Shown: piece after piece, positions 36,341 through 49,100 of the stretch
Position numbering within the stretch: position 1 is the first letter of the stretch
Layout of the letters: each line of letters starts with the position of its first letter
DNA from: Stichopus chloronotus
Taxonomy: Eukaryota; Echinodermata; Holothuroidea; Aspidochirotida; Stichopodidae
Direction of reading: 5' to 3'
Length of the DNA: 64,000 bases
Assembly: GCA_021234535.1 (NCBI GenBank)
Contig: CM037848.1
Location: 14,401,444-14,465,443 of the forward strand
Program-made: the position numbers and the translations under genes
Notes under the pieces: generated by a model
What the model saw: only the letters and a program-made list of their open reading frames with translations
What the model was told of the DNA's origin: nothing
The model's database searches: none

Positions 36341-39300
36341 TAGAGCAAAGTGTACCGCTTGCAATAGGTCACATTTAAACAGAGAAACCTCTCAATATGC
36401 ATAATTAATTAGAGTGGACTGGTCAACTGACATTTACGACAGTGAATTTTCCGAAAAGAGAAAAAAAAACAAGGAAGATAACCGGGAGAGTTCTTGTTTG
36501 TGAAAAGATTTTTTTTTTCTGTTCAGGGACGAGTAGCTCAATCCACAGAACTTCGACACAAAAGCGTTTTAAATATTAGTATCGGTTCAACGAAAGTTAC
36601 CTTAAACAATCTTTACATCTTTTTTCATAACACTTTGGGATAAAAACTCAAACAAAAATCTCAAAACAAAACTTTCCAAATTTCGAAAGGAAAATGGCTT
36701 AACGAGGAGATGGTATTTATGATATTCAGGATCACTCTTACAAGTGCATCAGGTGTTTGGAGCAGATGAAAATGGTAACTCTCTCGAAAGGTTAGAAGCA
36801 GATTTAAGCAGACAGTTATAATCTGAAGTGAGACAAAGCAAACAGTTTTATCAAAAGCATCTCTACATGATCTTCAGACACTCTATACGCACCAAAAATA
36901 AATTCGCTGTCGGCTGGTATTATTTTCTTGTAAATTTGATATTGGATAGCGGTGCTCTCTGGCTTTTGGTGCCTTGTTGGAACATCTGTAGAGTGTGATA
37001 ACCAACGTGTATAGATTCGGCCATTTCTCCTTCTATAAGTACGCTCACAGACATAAACCGTCACGCACACACATTTTTCACTTTTGAACGACTCTGCCAT
37101 ATGCGTGCACCATGCGACCTTTGTACGGTGATTGTTCAAAATACCACTACTGGCGTTAATAACGGCCATCAGAAGTGTAGTTGATTTGCTTCTTTAAGAG
37201 TAGGAATTGTTTGTTATATTTCTTTTTATATAGAACATAAGTGATGCTTAAACTTAAGTTAAAAAGAAATAAGGTGTTTGTCTTACAGAAGAAAATGTAT
37301 TTAGAATAAAAGTGTATGGACAGACTGATAGATTATTCACAATAAGGTCGGGAAGCAGCCTCGTTTTCAAGAGGTAAGCTTCTTACAGATAGCAACTCAC
37401 TTATTTGTTGTTCAGTAATAATTTGCTCATTGAAAAGTTAAATGACCAATCGTCCGTATAACTCTCTGACATCTTAGGTTACCACTGATGTTCATTCGTG
37501 AAACTGCATGGATGCCTTAATCATGATTATATTGAACATCTGCGAAAATTTCATCTCCTCAAGATATTATATATAAGATAAGTTAGGTATAAGATGCATG
37601 ATTTGAAATTTTGACAGTTTGTGTGTACAGTTGTTTCTTCTGCAACAAGTAACTGAATTCTTATGTGTCAGAGTATCCTATCTGTAAAATAGTTTCTTGA
37701 AAAGAGGCCAAAGTTCTTCCATATTTGAATGATCTGGGATTATGTGTTCACAATTGTTAAAAAATTATCATTTTTTTTTGTAAGACAAACGTTTTATTTC
37801 CTTTTAATTTACTATAACGTGCAGTAATTCACTGTACTGTGAGGTAATTCACAGTGCGATTATGTATTACATGTAGGCTAATATGGTGGCAACATTTACA
37901 TTTTTTTGTTGATTGAAGAGTAGGACAATTTTATATCACAATTTGGTTTGTACGGTTTTCTACCGGGGAATTCGAGTCCTTTCGCTTTATTATCCTTCGT
38001 TGTTTTGGGATAGTATATTAACTTTTTCTTTCTCCTACCAAAACCTCTGAAGATGCCTGCTACATGAACACCATATACAATGAAGCCGGGAATCTGGCAG
38101 TATTTCCTCCAAAAAGGAAATAATGTATGTGGGAAGCAGGAACTGAAACACGGTCTTGATTCAAGTGACTTCTAAATGTAATAACAGAAATCATGGCTCT
38201 TTTTAGCCTTTCATGAACTATAAATCCCTCTATCATTTTATCGTCTGAAACCCTGTCAGAAAGGATAACGTTATTTTTTTTTGGTGCACTTAGAATAAAA
38301 TTAGTCAAAACAGCCATAATTAGTTTTATGAAACATTTGATTAATCTTCAGTCAAATTGATGTCTCTTAAAAGACTAAGACTGCTATGACTACTTTATTT
38401 TAAGAGTATAATTATCGCCAAAGTAGGAATGATCTCACCTGACGGAGAGGGTGGGGGTGGGGCTGGTAGGCACTTGTGAGAAAAATTCCACCGTCTTTTA
38501 TGTACAATGTCATTCCAAGTCACTCATCAGGAACGCATCCTACCAATATTATCAATATTATAGAAAATCACCCTTTAAAACTTATACCTGATTCGTCCAC
38601 AGAGAAGACGCCTTTAACTCAAACTTAAAACTCTGTATGTTATCGATTGAGGGACTTCTTTTCATCGTTATATTTCGGCAGTGGTGACGGGCCAAATGAC
38701 GCACCCTACTTTGTAAACGTTGTCCCCCCCCACCTTCCTCCTTATCTCCTCACCCACCCCCCCCCCCCCTTTTCCGCCGACTCTCGTTCTCTCTCAAAGA
38801 GTTCTCTTTCAACGGCCAATCTGATGACATTTCAGATTGAATTCGTCCCTCTTTACCGACCAATTAATTTAAATTGTTTTAACAGGTAGTGGGCATGGGA
38901 ATACCCTACTCTTAATTTTCAATGAAACCCAAACTGCCCTCTCCAATACCGGTAGATAAGGAGCTTTTGTTTTCTTCAGAAATTATGGTATATAGTCAAT
39001 TAACTTTAAAAAGCCAAAACAAAAAATGACACTTTTAAAAACATGTTTTTTCTATAAAGTTTATGAAGGATATTTGGAACTTAAGGCTAATTCAAGCTAT
39101 ACCGTCTGGAATTTCGGTACTTCACATGTCGTGGCCAAGGCAGTAAAACCTAAATTAAAACTACTCCTAATAGAACTATGGGTTTTATGACGAAAATTGT
39201 AAAATTTTGTTGTGTTGCCTGTATCTTCGATTTTATATGTTTTATCAATTATGGAAATTAGCCGATTCAGCATACGTCAGAATCTCATTAAGTTATTGGT

Positions 39301-40107
39301 TTTCGATTGCCATATATTGAGAAAAAGCTCATGCGTTTGGTCGTTACGAAAGAGTCGTCGTGTATTGAACAACTTTGCATGATTTAGAAACACTGCACAA
39401 TACATTCAAGAGAATAATTGTTTAATAAAACTGGAGTTAAAATTGAAAAATTGTTTTACAGTATGTATCTGGAATAATGTATGATTATCACTTATTTAAA
39501 ATTAGCTTAGATTCTTCATACATCACGAATGGTCATTAATACCCATCGTCATTTGACGAGAGAAAGCACATACTCTGTATAGTTAACTAATAAGTCTTTA
39601 CTTTTTTTTTGAACAGCACTCTCGGATTTGGAGGCAGAAAGCGAAACAACCATTTTAACATGATCTTGACTAAATTAGTATCGAGCAATGTGCTATAGAC
39701 TGGCTAGTCTTGGTCAAGTATACTGTCCTCTTGTTAAGAAGCAAAATTGTTGGTGCCCTTTAGTCTTGTTATTTGCCGGGTTTTTTTTTTTTTTTTTTGT
39801 TCCAGTACAGGCACGGTTTCCTCATATATAAAGAGAGCGCACTTATAATAGCCGTACATTAATTCTGACTCTGGTAATTACATTAATGTTTTAGTATTAA
39901 GTTTCAATGTTTAGCTAATCTAGACGACTTCACCCTTCGAGCTAAGACAAAACTGTGGCGCCTTATAGGATCCAGAGAAGTTACCAATATTTCAAACTTA
40001 TTCATTGATTGCTTCCGTTTTGTTTGTTCTTTGGCGTTGGTATTTTTTCTCAGTGGTACTTTATGAGGTAAAAAAGTACAGAGCTTCCCTTAAACGATTA
40101 GTTCAGC

Positions 40108-40113
40108 TTTATT
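40108..40113 (-). terminator. Candidate poly(A) signal of L5
   Basis: AATAAA on the minus strand in GAATAAAGCTGAAC, 748 bp after the L5 stop. The same context (AAATAAAGCTGAAC) follows L6, which is why it is preferred over the AATAAA that overlaps the stop. Confidence 0.4.
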
Positions 40114-40484
40114 CGTATCTGACTTCAGACTTTAAACCGGATCTAACGGTCTACTATAATTGTCTTAAAGTAAACAGATTATTACAACACAGAGAGACAA
40201 AGATGAACAATTTCGCACTAATGTAACGACTGTAAGCGACTTTAAGACTCCACTTTGGCGATCCAAATCTGCGTCAACCAGAACAAAGTTTTCCCCAACT
40301 GGAAAAAAAAGTACTTAAACTTCAAAGGGTCTCAAAGTGTTTCAAAACTGTGCAGTGGGTTACTGTCTCATTTTTTTGTCTGAGATTGTAGTATTAAAAG
40401 CCGAAGACGGTGGCGCAGAATGTTGTCATCAATCAATTCATTGTTTACAAAAGAAAGTAAAGTTTTTAACCAATCACAAGGATG

Positions 40485-40485
<1 letters not shown>

Positions 40486-40519
<34 letters not shown>
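40486..40519. repeat. (TA)n microsatellite
   Basis: Pure TA dinucleotide run of 34 bases, 3' of L5. Confidence 0.95.
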
Positions 40520-40526
<7 letters not shown>

Positions 40527-40860
40527 ACGACATAAAATGCATATTTTGTCCATCGGACAGCATATGCATTTTATACAAAGGAGAAAGTACTGACAACCAC
40601 CTTAAATGTATGCACTGTCCCACCGTCGGGCTCAAGAAAGTCTGTGGATAAAGAAAGAATTTCGAAATTGGAGAACCTTCCCAAACATGCGCATGTTACC
40701 TTCAGAGCCCAACATCGTCGTGGTTGTAAAGGGTTCAGTTTCAAATCATCCAATTTTGGACCTCTTGGAACAAACGTTTCTTTCTTCGGAGATGGCAATG
40801 TTTCAAATAAATTTTTTAAAAGTCGAAATTTCTCTTAAACATTTAAGTTACATGTTTAGT

Positions 40861-41142
40861 TTATTCATGACTGCCCAGTGACGTCAGGAAACGCGGACGG
40901 GGCATTTTACACATAAACGGAAAGTACCAGTTTCCAGTATCCAAGATATCATGCCATTTTCCGCGAGGCTGATTTGTTGAATCAAGCCAGTCCCACATAA
41001 AGTATAAATCCGACTTAAGGTTTTCAACTTCATCGCGATCAAAGTTAGTATAGGTTACTTCCGAATGATCAGACCAAACATGGACGCCATTTTCTTCGCT
41101 GTCATTCAAGCCAATCCACATGCCAGGTCTGTTGCTCCTATT
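40861..41142 (-). CDS. L5 exon 3: CTLD second half, longest C-terminus of the family
   Basis: Terminal coding exon of 93 codons plus stop, with acceptor cacag|AATAGG. It has RPGMWIGLNDSEENGVHVW, then SDHSEVTYTNF, DWLDSTNQPRGKWHD and PFMCKMPRP, with an extra tail RFLTSLGSHE. Compared with subfamily A it has one more residue after WIGL and four more before GKWHD. It contains no EPN/QPD motif and only one Cys. The stop codon TAA is itself part of an AATAAA (40860-40865). A second AATAAA at 40108-40113 sits in a context shared with the L6 3' flank and is the likelier poly(A) signal. Confidence 0.87.
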   Translation of the reverse strand, partial: NRSNRPGMWIGLNDSEENGVHVWSDHSEVTYTNFDRDEVENLKSDLYFMWDWLDSTNQPRGKWHDILDTGNWYFPFMCKMPRPRFLTSLGSHE

Positions 41143-42493
41143 CTGTGAAGTTAAAAAGAAAGAAATTATGATGAAAAACACCGATTGTTTGAGCATAACT
41201 ATAAAAATGGAAAAGACTAAAGGAGAACAGTATGTCTAAGAGTGATTTACTGTATAAGTGAGGATTTCCCAGTAGGATTTGTGTAATATCCTATTACATT
41301 AGTACATGGTTTCTTTCCTCCAGAAAGTCCCCACAAGATTAAGAGAGGTGAGGTCCTCCTCTGGATCAGAATCAACAAATTCAGGTATACTCCTTCAGAC
41401 ATCATCATGGAAAAACACGAGTAGTAGAAGAAAAAACACACACACACACGATTGTTTTGTTTTACTGTTCATCTATGGCCGATCAATTCTCCGTTGATGT
41501 TGTTGTTATTACTTTACAATTACAAGTAAAACAAAAGTAATTTCATCCGTTACAATCGGATCTTAAAAAGGCGACGATTTTAGTTTGTGAATTTGTTGAT
41601 CGATAAAGAGAACGTGTGTCCTGATTTTGTTTGTGTCTTGATTCTGCTGTTGTTTTGTGATCATGTTCGTTCTGCTCTGGGTTCTCTCCTTTGTATTTCC
41701 TTCCTTTGTTATCTCATTAAGGTACCACACTAGAAAAGTTGTGCTTATTTTTGGCTCCCCTAAATATCGACTAGCCAACTTTTACAGAAACCTTTTGTTC
41801 GTTCGTCATGTACCCATTACTTGTACTGATATATCTGTGAGATTTTTTGACGATGGCGAATTTTTAATTTACATATACGTAAATTGAAGTAATACTATTC
41901 CACCAAGAGCTAAGATCGATCTTAAGTTTTATTTCTATAGGCCTTCTGCATGATAAATCAAACTTAAAATTGAGCGTAACTCTTTGTGGAACGGACCCCT
42001 CATAACCTGATAATGTAATTGTTCCAAAAAAGAAAATAAAAAAATAATGATCATCCATTGTTCTCGTACATGATCAGGGACTTTGTACGTCATTCGTAGC
42101 TTCGCTGTACATATTTTTACACAAAAAATATGTTTGCATCATTAAACAAAGTGGGGACTTCATGTAATACTTAGACCCAAATAATGAGACCCCGCAAGTC
42201 CAACTTTGTCAACTTTGTTAAGAAAAAGTCAAGATCTTATTTGGAGACAAACAGTCAGCAAATACATACCGCACACATCGTACAATTTTGGCACAAGCTC
42301 TTGCTTGTTTGTGCATGGCAATTAGTTTGCAACATATCTGTCAATTCAGGCAAAATAAACGATCTCATTAAGATTATTTTTTTTGTTCCCTCCCCTCCCC
42401 CCTTATTATGTTACTCATCATTTTCGTTGAGATACGTTCTTCTCCAGATACACCGAAGAATTATGAACTAAACAATTCCCCTCAATCACTCAC
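41143..42493. other. L5 intron 2
   Basis: Shortest intron 2 of the array; I see only short simple repeats (ACACAC near 41440). Confidence 0.5.
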
Positions 42494-42653
42494 GTCGTTG
42501 TGACGCAAAGACCGCCAGTAATGATATAAGAACTCTTGTTCGTCCACGGAATGAATAGATACCAGATCCGCGAATCCTCGCAGGTTTGCTTCTGTACTGA
42601 ACAGTCGACAGGTGTTCAAGGCGTCATACCAAGATACCTCCTCACCGAAATAC
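42494..42653 (-). CDS. L5 exon 2: CTLD first half
   Basis: Internal exon of 160 nt with acceptor ttacag|G and a strong donor AACGAC|gtgagt. It reads YFGEEVSWYDALNTCRLFST, GFADLVSIHSVDEQEFLYHYW and RSLRHND. The frame is intact, but no Met lies inside, so a simple ORF search misses it. It is clearly the same exon as in L6, with substitutions spread along it, and shares the core SWYDALN and ADLVSIHS with subfamily A. Confidence 0.86.
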
Positions 42654-45416
42654 CTGTAAATGCAAGTAAGACATAGTCTCTAGCTGCACAAATTAAAAAA
42701 CCTGCATAAATAGTGGGGACATGTTGTGCATCGAAGCGTCTTATTGATTAAACTCTTAACATCTTCAGTAAAGTAAGTTTTGATTGGGTCAACTTTATAG
42801 GATTCATAAGTTACGTAAGTTTCTCAGTTTTCAGTGATGTCATAATTTAATTCTCACTCTTGTTTTCAGTCACCTTGACATTAATCACCTTGGACTTTGT
42901 CTTCTGCACAATGGTTTACCGGTCTATCTTATCAATAAGGTACAGCGTGTGCAAAATGACGTTTTGCACACGTCACTCCTCTCCTTCAAAAGGTTTGTTG
43001 GCTACCGCGCCACCTACATACAGATTACAGTTTACGATAATCACCTTAACCTGCAATGTGCTCACTGGTACCGCACTAGGAACGTATGGATCAAAATGTT
43101 AGAAAAAAAGTATCGATAAGTCAGGATAAATATCAACATGTTACACTTCAACATTTTATTGATATTAAACTGCAATAGGTTGATATGTTTTTTTATGGCA
43201 TATTGATATTCAAATGCAACATGTTAATATTATTCTCAAATTTATGAAAGAGACGAGGCACTGTCAGTCAACGCCAATATGTCCACATGACGTACATACA
43301 AGACATGCTAACGCTCTTCGTTACATGCTATCATTTCAATGTGACATGTTGATATTCTTGCTACTGACATGTTGATATATGTTTCTAACATATTGATACT
43401 TGGCTTACAGATGTATTGATGTTAAACTGAAACATGCTGATACGGTATTTATTCTTTCTTAACTCTCATGGCGTTTCGTACGGGACCTGATAATATTAAG
43501 GACTTGTCCTGTCGGAACTAGTAACCCTGTCCCTCGGTCCGTTAATCGTTACTACCCCTTGTCCCCAGGGTGTTAGGTGAACGTTCATTTTCTTTCACTA
43601 CTCCCTATTTTTGGAATATATAGTTTTCCAACTCTCTTTTTACTGTCTTTTCGGGTAGTTAGTTTATATATGCTCTCTTTTCAGCTCCAAAAGTCAGTTT
43701 TATATATTTTTTTTCTTGTTTCCTTTCAGCCTTTTTGTTTTCGTATCTTTGCGCAGCTTCTGTAATTACTTCCGCATATAGTTGGCGCTTTTGTAAGTTT
43801 TTGAATAATATTAGTGTGCCTGTAAATAATAGATCTGAAATCATGTCCTGCTTGCTACCTTTATTTGGAACGTCAAAGGTGCCATGGAGGGTCCATGAAG
43901 CAGCTTTCCAGCGAATGGCTGCTGCTACATCAGGGGGATCTTATTAGCCGGAGAGCCATCCAATCCAATTATGATTGACCACAGAATGGAAAGTAAATCC
44001 CTTAATTAGGGATTATTGAATACCTTTCTTGTATATCTAAGACACCTCATTCAAATGTAACACCACCCCCCCCCCCAAAAAAACTGGATTACCTATACCA
44101 GCCGACAATAATCTCTTCTGCGTGTACTTCTTTTGGATTGAATAGGGTTAACAGGTGTTACAAACTAAGTAACAAGGTGCCCCCCCCCCCCCCCCGTTGT
44201 CTGGTACATTTTGGTCTGGAAATTTTCCCACTTCCTTAACACTGCCAGTCACTTAGGATGTAAATTCGTTTGCGACACTAATTAAAACATACTTGCCTGG
44301 CTATATGTCAAGATGTACAACGAAGGAATTCGATCTATACCATTTAGTTCAGCAATCCCTCATTAAAGAATTTGCTTTCCACTTTCAGCTCATTCTAACT
44401 GGCTAGGCGTAAATCAAAGTTTTTGATGGCTCTCTAGCTAATAACGTCACCCTGCAGAAAAATCCTGCAGTGGAAATTTTGATCTTCAGTCCCCCACCCC
44501 AACCCCAACATTAAATCATATCTACGACGCTATGCATATTTATCCTTAACACATTTAAAAGGAATATGCTGATCTATTTTCCTTTAAGAAAATTTTTATA
44601 TGACTTTTTTATACACTTTTTACATGAGTCAACAGTTATGAAAAGAGGTGATTGTCAGGTAGTTAAGCTGCTGTAGTACGGTAGTTAAGATGTGTGACGT
44701 AATATTCAACACAAGTTTAGTCCTATCACGTCATTATATAAGACTGTACCCATGTATTATTCCCCCCCCCCAAAAAAAAAAAAAAAACAGACATGAAATC
44801 CTTATTTTAAGGCTGGATATGTGTGGCTTAGATCATCGGTGAAGTTTCTGCTAATCTGGTGAAGGGGGAGGGGTGGTCGTAAAATCAAAAGTTATCTTAT
44901 GTTGGTAATTTCGATGGTTGTAACTTTCTGTATGATGGGAAAAGGTATAGAGTAATGACATGTGAGTTTATACCTCTACGATTAATTTAACATAGTATCA
45001 CGTCATTGGTGACGTAGCGGTAATGGTAATTCAGGATAAATGTAGGTGCTGGGAAAACAACAAGAAGACACATCCAGAGAATCCATAACAGAGTTCACCT
45101 GTTCTCATCCCACAGTTCAGTCGTTGACTTTTCTTTTAATTTTTAGTTTGATTAAACTCTTCATGTTAAAATTAAAATTTGATTCCCTCTTTCCCTCGGC
45201 ATACTACTTTTTGTCGTGAGCATATAGGTCTAACCAGTGGTCATTAGTTGTAGTTTTATGCTACAATATTTCAAGATAAACAAGTAAAGATGACTCTTAA
45301 AGGGATCTCGTTTTCGAGAAAACTAACACTTGTCCAACTTCTTCATGGGACATGAGAAATTTCTGTACAGCTGCAATGAAGATAATGACATACTTAAACG
45401 TCTGCTTATTGCTCAC
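42654..45416. other. L5 intron 1
   Basis: Holds dispersed ACATGTTGATATT units (43120-43450), C runs near 44067 and 44180-44195, and a stretch near 44790-44850 related to the 3.8-4.9 kb array. No gene. Confidence 0.5.
43120..43450. repeat. Dispersed ACATGTTGATATT units
   Basis: At least eight diverged copies of a 13-bp motif at irregular spacing, the first in inverse orientation (AATATCAACATGT). Possibly a decayed fold-back array. Confidence 0.5.
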
Positions 45417-45562
45417 CTGTAGCAGTGGTTCCTCCAAGCTGTCCAAAACGTAGGACACTGTCCTAAGTTATCACCAACAGCTTCGGTCTGCGCTTTATAA
45501 CCCACAAGGAAGAGGCTCAAGAGTGCGAAAATGCTGTGTTTCCTGACCGACCCAGAAGCCAT
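45417..45562 (-). CDS. L5 exon 1: signal peptide and start of CTLD (subfamily B)
   Basis: First coding exon of a 195-aa predicted secreted CTLD protein (exons 45562-45417, 42653-42494, 41142-40861). It codes 48 residues plus AG of a split Arg codon. A basic MASGSVRKHS is followed by IFALLSLFLVG, a typical signal peptide, then GQCPTFWTAWRNHCYR. The donor is ACAG|gtgagc. The mature part has four cysteines in all (CPTFW, HCY, NTC, FMC), an even number, in contrast to subfamily A. The closest relative in the window is L6, which shares the start, signal peptide and 5' flank. A CTLD fold is certain enough; sugar binding is doubtful because the calcium-site motifs are missing. Confidence 0.86.
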
Positions 45563-45660
45563 CCTTCCTATTTACAACCTTGACAAACTTGGTATCTGTG
45601 TGAACGGGCAAACGCACAGTACGTGTCCTATAAGTAAAGCTACGGTAACTATACGGCGAC

Positions 45661-45822
45661 TTTGCAAAGACTCTCTCAGCGAATGATTCCCTTTCACATC
45701 CGGGTACCCTATTGTGTACCGAACATAGAGAGTGCGTCTAGATTTGCCCCCTTAATGCGATCGGCGTCCGTCGGAAAGTGTTTGAACATGCGAATTAATT
45801 GTGTTCATTTGCATATTCATAT
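45661..45822 (-). promoter_or_regulatory. L5 conserved 5' flank (subfamily B type)
   Basis: Three islands are shared with L6 and absent from subfamily A: TTTGCAAAG...CAGCGAATGATTCCC (45661-45691), CCTTAATGCGATC (about 45750-45762) and TTCATTTGCATATTCATATTT (45804-45824). The last contains an octamer ATTTGCAT, a POU-type site by sequence. A TTAA-type element begins right at its distal end. Confidence 0.45.
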
Positions 45823-46196
45823 TTAAAGCTGGGATATGAGTTGAAAATTTATTAGTGAATGTCCAATTTATCGGAATATGTTATAGCCACTACAAAAGAA
45901 CGTTTGTTTAAACCCGACCATTTTGCATAAATGAATATTCATATCCATTCCCTTTGGTCGGTTTGATTTCAAGAAACGGTGATTGACCGCTATGTTTTCT
46001 TGGAGAGTATGAATGTTGAAGGGCCAACAAAAATGTCGAGACAATTCAGGATAGCCAAATATCTGGAAGACGAGTGCATAGTTCTGTTTCAGATTTTGTG
46101 ACAGGTGATTTTTTGCTCTACATTTTCTCCCTGAAACACTGATAAAGAACGAAGGTAGATGGCGAGGCGATTGCCAGTGCAACTCATGTGTTAGGC
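45823..46196. mobile_element. TTAA-flanked inverted-repeat element, copy 1
   Basis: Begins TTAA-AGCTGGGATATGAGTT. The right end is degraded. The body matches 57445-57802 along its length (CACTAC, TTTCTTGGAGAGT, AAATATCTGGAAGA, GAGTGCATAGTT). No transposase. It abuts the conserved L5 upstream island. Confidence 0.7.
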
Positions 46197-49100
46197 CCCT
46201 GAAAGGTACGGAAGCGTAGAAGCTACATGCGAGTGAACATTTAACAATCCCGGAAAATATTGTTTTTATTGTAAATTGACATCTTGACTTCATTTAACTC
46301 GCCAACGTCTGAAATGTGAGATTTAATAAACTTGCAAAATGTACAAAATTCATTAAAAAAATAAAAGTAAATTTGCCAAATTTGAACATGTTGTCAAAAT
46401 GACAATGTTCTAAAAATTTTCAGTTATCGAGTTAAACACATCTCGCCAAAATGGCCGCAAAATTTCGAAAAAATTTTATTTGATCGACTGAGGGAGAACA
46501 TCTCTTCAAAATAGCGAGAGAGGAAAGGTTGTCAAGTTACCGACGAGACACAGCTTGAGTCGTCAAAATAAAAAGAAAATAAAACAAAAAAAATCAATTT
46601 GTTGGGTCAAACTGCTCTTTTGCATGTTCTTTTAACGCTTCCGTAGACATGAGAAGACACCGGCAATCCAACAGTGAAAATAATAATACTTCCAAATATA
46701 TGAAGGGGTGCACCAGTGGATAGGCTAGATGCAAAATGATGCTACATTTAATGCTAGGTTTGAAAGGAACATATCGCCAGGAATTCTACTTTTTTTAAGT
46801 AATGATGTTTACTTTTTCATTTTGCTTGGTGAAATATATCTTCATTCTTAAACCTTTCTAATTCAGATTGTTTCACCATCTGTAGTCCCTGCTCCACAGC
46901 CTACACCTCTGCCCAGTTTGTACTAATTTGTATGAAAGCCTGACATTGGGAAGAGGTCAGAGCCGCCGCCCCCCCCCCCCCCTTGGAAAACCTTTGCTAA
47001 CGTAGGGTGGACTAGATTCAAGTTGCTGCTGCGTTTGATACTAGATCTGAATTTAATTGTACCTCCAGGAACTCCTGTTATTTAAGTGATGATTTTACTT
47101 TCTCCATTTTCCATGGTGAAAAGTAAGTGATTTTTTTTCCTGAGTGTCTGGTATTTTTATTTCTGGGCATTTCCCATCAGATGGTATACAGATGTTGATA
47201 ATGCATGCCATGAGTGAATTATTGAAAACTGTTCAACAGTAAAAGAAAATGGTGGATCTCATACTAGTGTTGTAGTATAGGCCGTTCAGTTTTCAAACTT
47301 GAGATCTGTCACTGGGTTTGTCATACGTAAAGCAATGTAGAGAGTAAAATCTCTGTGACAGGTTTATTTCACGAATAACGAAGGTTATGGTATGGCTGTC
47401 TCTCAACTTACGTGTGTCAACTGCAGTCACACCATGTTGAAGTTCTCGGTAGAATAGGTCACAAATTAATGGTTCCACGGTGCAGGATGATAATTTCTTT
47501 CATGGGTATCTTTTTTTTTCTCCAGGTATAATTTGCAGTAAATTCAATCAATATCAATTGGACAACTCGAATAAGACACACACGTTGCAACAAGTTAAGA
47601 AGTCCAAGCCTGATAGGCCGTGGGACGTACCTCAGGAAAGCCTGAGATTGTGGAAACGTTAGAAATGAAGAAATCTGAAAGTTTAAGAGGAAATGAGGGT
47701 ATCATGTGACTGGGACAATAGATTTGAAGTATAATAGAAGAACTTAAGTCAGGAAAGTATTGGAATGGTAACAATAATCTTTCATATTGAGAAGCAAAGA
47801 TCCGTTCCATCAATTCTATTTGCAAATTAGGTCGTTACAAAGCTCTCTCTCTTTATCTCCAGGCTCTCCCTTTTGTTTTTGTTTTACAGATAGTTACACT
47901 TTTGGTTTGTGTCCTCTGTAGATATGATGAACCGTCGCAAGTGACGGACATTTCTTTAACAGAGGTCTTCTATCGTCACCGGCACTTTTGGAATGTTTGT
48001 TTGCTTGCAACCGTCGTCTCATTTTGGATATGCTTTCTGGTGTCTTCTTTCAACTATTTCTTCCGCGAAACCCAGCCTCATTGATGTAACATTTCTGTAG
48101 TGCAAACCTTATCCGCATGACACAGTGAAAAAAAAAAAAAACACCTTTCCAAAGTCATGGTTCTAGCGTTTTGTGATTTTATGTAAGCATTACAATATTT
48201 CAATGATGTAAGAGGGTTCAAGCTTTAAAATGGGGGGGGGGGGGACCCAGGTGAGAAATGAGTTACTTGATACCCTGATATGACAGTAATTCCATGTTAT
48301 TCGTCAGTCACCCTCCTGCCGTGGTGGTGTCCGATATTGCTGAAATTGGTGACAAGTCCTTAGCTTTTTCGTCGGTCATACTAACAACATACAGTGATGT
48401 AAGCATGAAACTGTGGTAAGGGAAGGGGTACCTTAGGAGAGGGGAGACATTAATTGAAAAAAAAAGAGGATTAGAAGCATTAAATGAGAATAAACATGTG
48501 AGCATTGAACTTCTAACTGCACTTGAAGAGAAGAACTTTCATGTTGTTACAGCATCGTACAGCGATATACCCCCCTTGCAGTGACGTCACATGACAACAA
48601 ACAAGGACGCCCTCATAGAGGCAAACAAACGAACAGTACATGTTGCTACACTAGGCGCATGCTGATCAAATGGCACAGACGTAACCTGCAAGTGTCACTT
48701 TTAGTAACTTATCCTCAAGGTAGTTGGAGGGGGTAGGGCGCACTTCCCGTTATCACTGTGACGCTATATGCAAGTGGTATATTTCAAATTGTGAAACAAA
48801 CAGCTTACACCAATTTTCAAAATTGGTGTACGCTGTGAAAGATGGGTGCATTAGAATAAGAGCTATGCATACGCACAGTTTTCGTTCATAGAAGTAACAA
48901 TGGAACTGTCACTTGGAAGAGAAGTTAGTTATACATTTTATTATCCCAGATTTTCGCATGAAACTCATTATTCTAGGGCATAAACATTAAAAAATAAGTA
49001 TTCCACTTTTTCTTCGCCAGCAAGATGTCCGTTTGTGTGTGCGTGATATGCCTTGGTTTTGCGTAAGCGAAATCCCAAAAAGGATAATTTCCCTGACTAA

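Larger units (their letters stand above)
36129..40860. other. Between L4 and L5
   Basis: L4 promoter flank on the left. On the right is the L5 3' flank: the shared downstream block at 39505-39650 and sequence at 40010-40830 that matches 54400-55490 after L6. A (TA)n run is at 40486-40519. The middle (36.8-38.9 kb) shows nothing recognisable. Confidence 0.5.

Noticed and set aside
45868..46293. 141-codon open frame, minus strand
   Set aside because: Lies almost wholly inside the TTAA-type element; the copy at 57.4 kb does not keep the frame, and no domain is recognisable.
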